NCBI RefSeq assembly: GCF_015686655.1
Contig: NZ_JADPMP010000002.1
Location: 434,001-498,000, forward strand
Direction: 5' to 3'
DNA: 64,000 bases
Source: Pontibacter sp. FD36
GTDB lineage: Bacteria > Bacteroidota > Bacteroidia > Cytophagales > Hymenobacteraceae
Shown here: positions 62,488 through 64,000 of the stretch, in pieces
Layout of the letters: each line of letters begins with the position of its first letter
Numbering within the stretch: the stretch's first letter is position 1
Notes under the pieces: model-generated
The model's input: the letters and a program-made list of their open reading frames with translations, nothing else
The model's database searches: none
What the model was told of the DNA's origin: nothing
Position numbers and translations under genes: made by a program

Positions 62488-62520
62488 CAGAAGAGCCGCT
62501 GATTACCAGCGGCTCTTCTG
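62488..62520. terminator. Bidirectional terminator after smc
   Basis: A perfect 14-base stem CAGAAGAGCCGCTG (62488-62501) / CAGCGGCTCTTCTG (62507-62520) with an ATTAC loop. The T tract is weak (CTTTAT). It lies between convergent smc and the MmcQ gene. Confidence 0.85.
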
Positions 62521-62539
62521 CTTTATAAATGGACTGAAA

Positions 62540-62893
62540 CTATTGCTGTTTAGCGTCTATCTCTTTTTGCAACTTCTTTGTGAGTTTTAATTTCACCAGT
62601 TCATACGATTGTTTAACATAATTTTCCCACTCTTGCACACTAAGTCTCTCCCATGACTGTATCTGCACCCACTTGTTACGGGCCATGTAGGGGGCCGGGA
62701 TTATACCTACAGAAGTCGAAAGTTCATCAAATTCTGCATCAGTTACTTTGAAAGACACACTCGGAGCGCCTTCGAGGTTCGTGACACAAAACATTTTGCC
62801 ACCAACCAGAAAGCATAGGTCATTTCCCCACTTCACATCTTCCGTTACACCTTTCAGGTCCAGACAAAAGGTTCTTAGATTTTCTATGTTCAT
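62540..62893 (-). CDS. MmcQ/YjbR-family protein
   Basis: A 117-residue cytoplasmic protein of the MmcQ/YjbR family (PF04237), called DNA-binding by structure (a CyaY-like fold). It has 'MNIENLRTFCLDLKGVTEDV', 'GNDLCFLVGGKMFCVTNLEG', 'YMARNKWVQIQSWERLSVQE' and 'QSYELVKLKLTKKLQKE'. Function unproven. It is the intact homologue of the interrupted copy at 20685-21029, but the two differ clearly (WGNDL here, FDEDT there), so they are different subfamilies rather than recent duplicates. Confidence 0.88.
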   Translation of the reverse strand: MNIENLRTFCLDLKGVTEDVKWGNDLCFLVGGKMFCVTNLEGAPSVSFKVTDAEFDELSTSVGIIPAPYMARNKWVQIQSWERLSVQEWENYVKQSYELVKLKLTKKLQKEIDAKQQ

Positions 62894-62918
62894 ATGAAAT
62901 TTAGCTTAAAGCAACACA

Positions 62919-63470
62919 TCACAGCACACCATTTTCAGGGAATTTACCCTGCTTGGTTCGGTAAAAAGCCTTGATCTTCTCTAGATCTGCTTCTATATCC
63001 CCCGTAGGGTAAATGGACGGTCCTATACCTGCTTCCTTCTTTGCATAATCGACATAGCCTAGCACAATTGGCACACCGGCACCTACTGCAACATGGTAAA
63101 AACCTAAGCGCCAACGCGGTTGGTATTTGCGGGTGCCTTCCGGTGTTACGAGCACACACATATCACCAGGTGTCTCCTTAATGATCTTGATCATGGCATC
63201 TACCATACGCGTGTTCTTCGAACGGTCAATAGGCAAAGCGCCCATCGATTTGAGAAGACCGCCAAATGGGAATTTCATGAATTCCTTTTTGATCGTAAAA
63301 CGGATGGGAGCCTCCATCATGTAAAATGCGGCACGGGCGTAAATGAAATCCCAGTTACTGGTATGAGGTGCGGCTACCATCACGCAACGGCGTTGGTCTG
63401 GAGCCAGGTTCCCGTTTAGTTTCCAGCCTGCAATTTTGAAGAGGAGTTTAGAGATTGCTTTTGCTAACAT
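62919..63470 (-). CDS. PlsC-like 1-acylglycerol-3-phosphate acyltransferase
   Basis: A 183-residue acyltransferase. The catalytic H-x4-D is HTSNWD (36-41) in 'VMVAAPHTSNWDF'; the substrate motif is PEGTR (110-114), followed by 'WRLGFYHVAVGAGVPIVLGY'. This short form without membrane helices differs from classic PlsC, so its acceptor may be a lysophospholipid or ornithine lipid. It precedes the MmcQ gene by 25 bases on the same strand and likely shares a transcript. Confidence 0.88.
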   Translation of the reverse strand: MLAKAISKLLFKIAGWKLNGNLAPDQRRCVMVAAPHTSNWDFIYARAAFYMMEAPIRFTIKKEFMKFPFGGLLKSMGALPIDRSKNTRMVDAMIKIIKETPGDMCVLVTPEGTRKYQPRWRLGFYHVAVGAGVPIVLGYVDYAKKEAGIGPSIYPTGDIEADLEKIKAFYRTKQGKFPENGVL

Positions 63471-63481
63471 ATAATAGGCTA

Positions 63482-63530
63482 TAAAAAAATGCTAATCCAT
63501 GACTCAAGCCGAGCAAATGGATTAGCATTT
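63482..63530 (-). terminator. Terminator of the outer-membrane beta-barrel gene
   Basis: A perfect 14-base stem AAATGCTAATCCAT (63487-63500) / ATGGATTAGCATTT (63517-63530). On the minus strand it is followed by TTTTTTTAT. The acyltransferase gene begins 12 bases further on. Confidence 0.88.
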
Positions 63531-63563
63531 CAAATATAGTGTATTCTCAGTAAAAACAGAATC

Positions 63564-64000
63564 TTAGAGGGCGCGTTTAATCACATGTGATTTCTGGCGC
63601 AGTAAGTAAGCCTGCAAACCAAAGCCAATCATAGGGCCTAATTCGGTATAAGCTCTTCCGTCTCTGTCTACTTTGCGGAAGTAACGAACAGAAAGCACCG
63701 GCTCCAGGGAAAATTGCTTGTTAATGAAAAATGCATACCCGAGGCCTACTCCGCCCTCCAATGCTTTGTACTTGCGGTTTACATCATTAAAATTATTCAG
63801 CCCCGCCAGCATGGTCACCTCACCAAAGACACCGTTAAGCATGTAGTATCGGATAAAAGGACCAGCCAAAACAAAAGTTTCTCTACTTGGCTCCCGATCA
63901 CTATCAGTCGCATCAGTGATCTTGTTACTCTGGTGCAGTACACTCAGATCGAGGCCAACAGCTAAGTCTTCCCGCACAAAATAGCCGTTCTTACTTCGCA
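63564..64000 (-). CDS. Outer-membrane beta-barrel protein, C-terminal part (cut by window edge)
   Basis: The frame stays open to base 64000 on the minus strand (RSKNGYFVREDLAVGLDLSV leads into the visible part), so the GTG at 63977 is internal. Alternating hydrophobic strands with turns ('FVLAGPFIRYYMLNGVFGEV', 'GVGLGYAFFINKQFSLEPVL', 'YTELGPMIGFGLQAYL') fit the small OmpA/OmpX-like beta-barrels of Bacteroidota. The end 'LLRQKSHVIKRAL' is not a typical Phe-ended barrel. The N-terminus and signal peptide lie outside. Confidence 0.75.
   Translation of the reverse strand, partial: RSKNGYFVREDLAVGLDLSVLHQSNKITDATDSDREPSRETFVLAGPFIRYYMLNGVFGEVTMLAGLNNFNDVNRKYKALEGGVGLGYAFFINKQFSLEPVLSVRYFRKVDRDGRAYTELGPMIGFGLQAYLLRQKSHVIKRAL

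Overview
The window looks like a chromosomal segment of a Bacteroidota bacterium of the Cytophagales/Hymenobacteraceae type (Pontibacter-like). This rests on recognised gene families and signals, not on a database search. The evidence: promoters of the Bacteroidota type (TAnnTTTG at -7), few Shine-Dalgarno sites, a type IX secretion C-terminal signal, a Porin_10-type porin, a long-form IspG, a type III glutamine synthetase, DUF6728 and DUF6678 proteins, and the gene order miaB - sigma-54 regulator - lptE - secG - groES - groEL. About 56 protein genes are supported, nearly all core or housekeeping. I see no rRNA, tRNA, CRISPR array, insertion sequence, prophage or recognisable defence system.

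Layout. 1-7.1 kb: tail of an AraC-type regulator, a DUF2062 protein, an AI-2E-family permease, DbpA RNA helicase, a composite hairpin repeat, then a small Cys/Lys-rich secreted protein divergent from an RND/MMPL exporter, with an 8-4-8 palindrome between them. 7.2-14.2 kb: an SF1 (IGHMBP2-like) helicase, SlyD, ACP phosphodiesterase, a PPOX flavoprotein, a CrtA-like monooxygenase, a LysE exporter, a DUF1003 protein and a DsbA-family protein. 14.2-23.3 kb: a second composite repeat, LeuS, a USP + CPA2 antiporter pair, a MarR regulator with a candidate operator, an MmcQ/YjbR pseudogene with one amber codon, a DUF6728 protein and IspG. 23.5-33.6 kb: glutamine synthetase III, an LtaS-like sulfatase-fold membrane enzyme, MtaB, an OmpH/Skp-like lipoprotein, a MacB-like permease and a secreted GATase-like protein. 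33.6-39.7 kb, all on the minus strand: a T9SS metalloprotease, MiaE, a porin and LpxK. 39.8-45 kb: a lipoprotein, then Nif3-like - zinc-ribbon coiled coil - TPR-like secreted protein - chorismate-binding enzyme as one run. 45-52.4 kb: MiaB, sigma-54 regulator, LptE, an acidic protein, SecG, GroES, GroEL. 52.4-64 kb: a lipoprotein, a POT peptide transporter, PckA, RsmE, a DUF4159 protein, a proline-rich membrane-anchored protein, SMC, an intact MmcQ/YjbR protein, a PlsC-like acyltransferase and a cut-off outer-membrane beta-barrel.

Themes. Envelope genes are frequent (LpxK, LptE, OmpH-like, porin, LtaS-like, SecG, T9SS cargo). Three enzymes that modify tRNA position 37 occur (MtaB, MiaE, MiaB). 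The most unusual signal is a short sequence, AGGTATA/TATACCT, present far more often than chance in ordinary genes, intergenic DNA and two hairpin loops, yet absent from groEL and pckA as far as I can see. Other points for a second look: a strong terminator inside the signal-peptide codons of the gene at 42.2 kb, promoters whose -7 box lies 4-5 bases from a GTG start, and a palindrome plus sigma-54-like site before groES.
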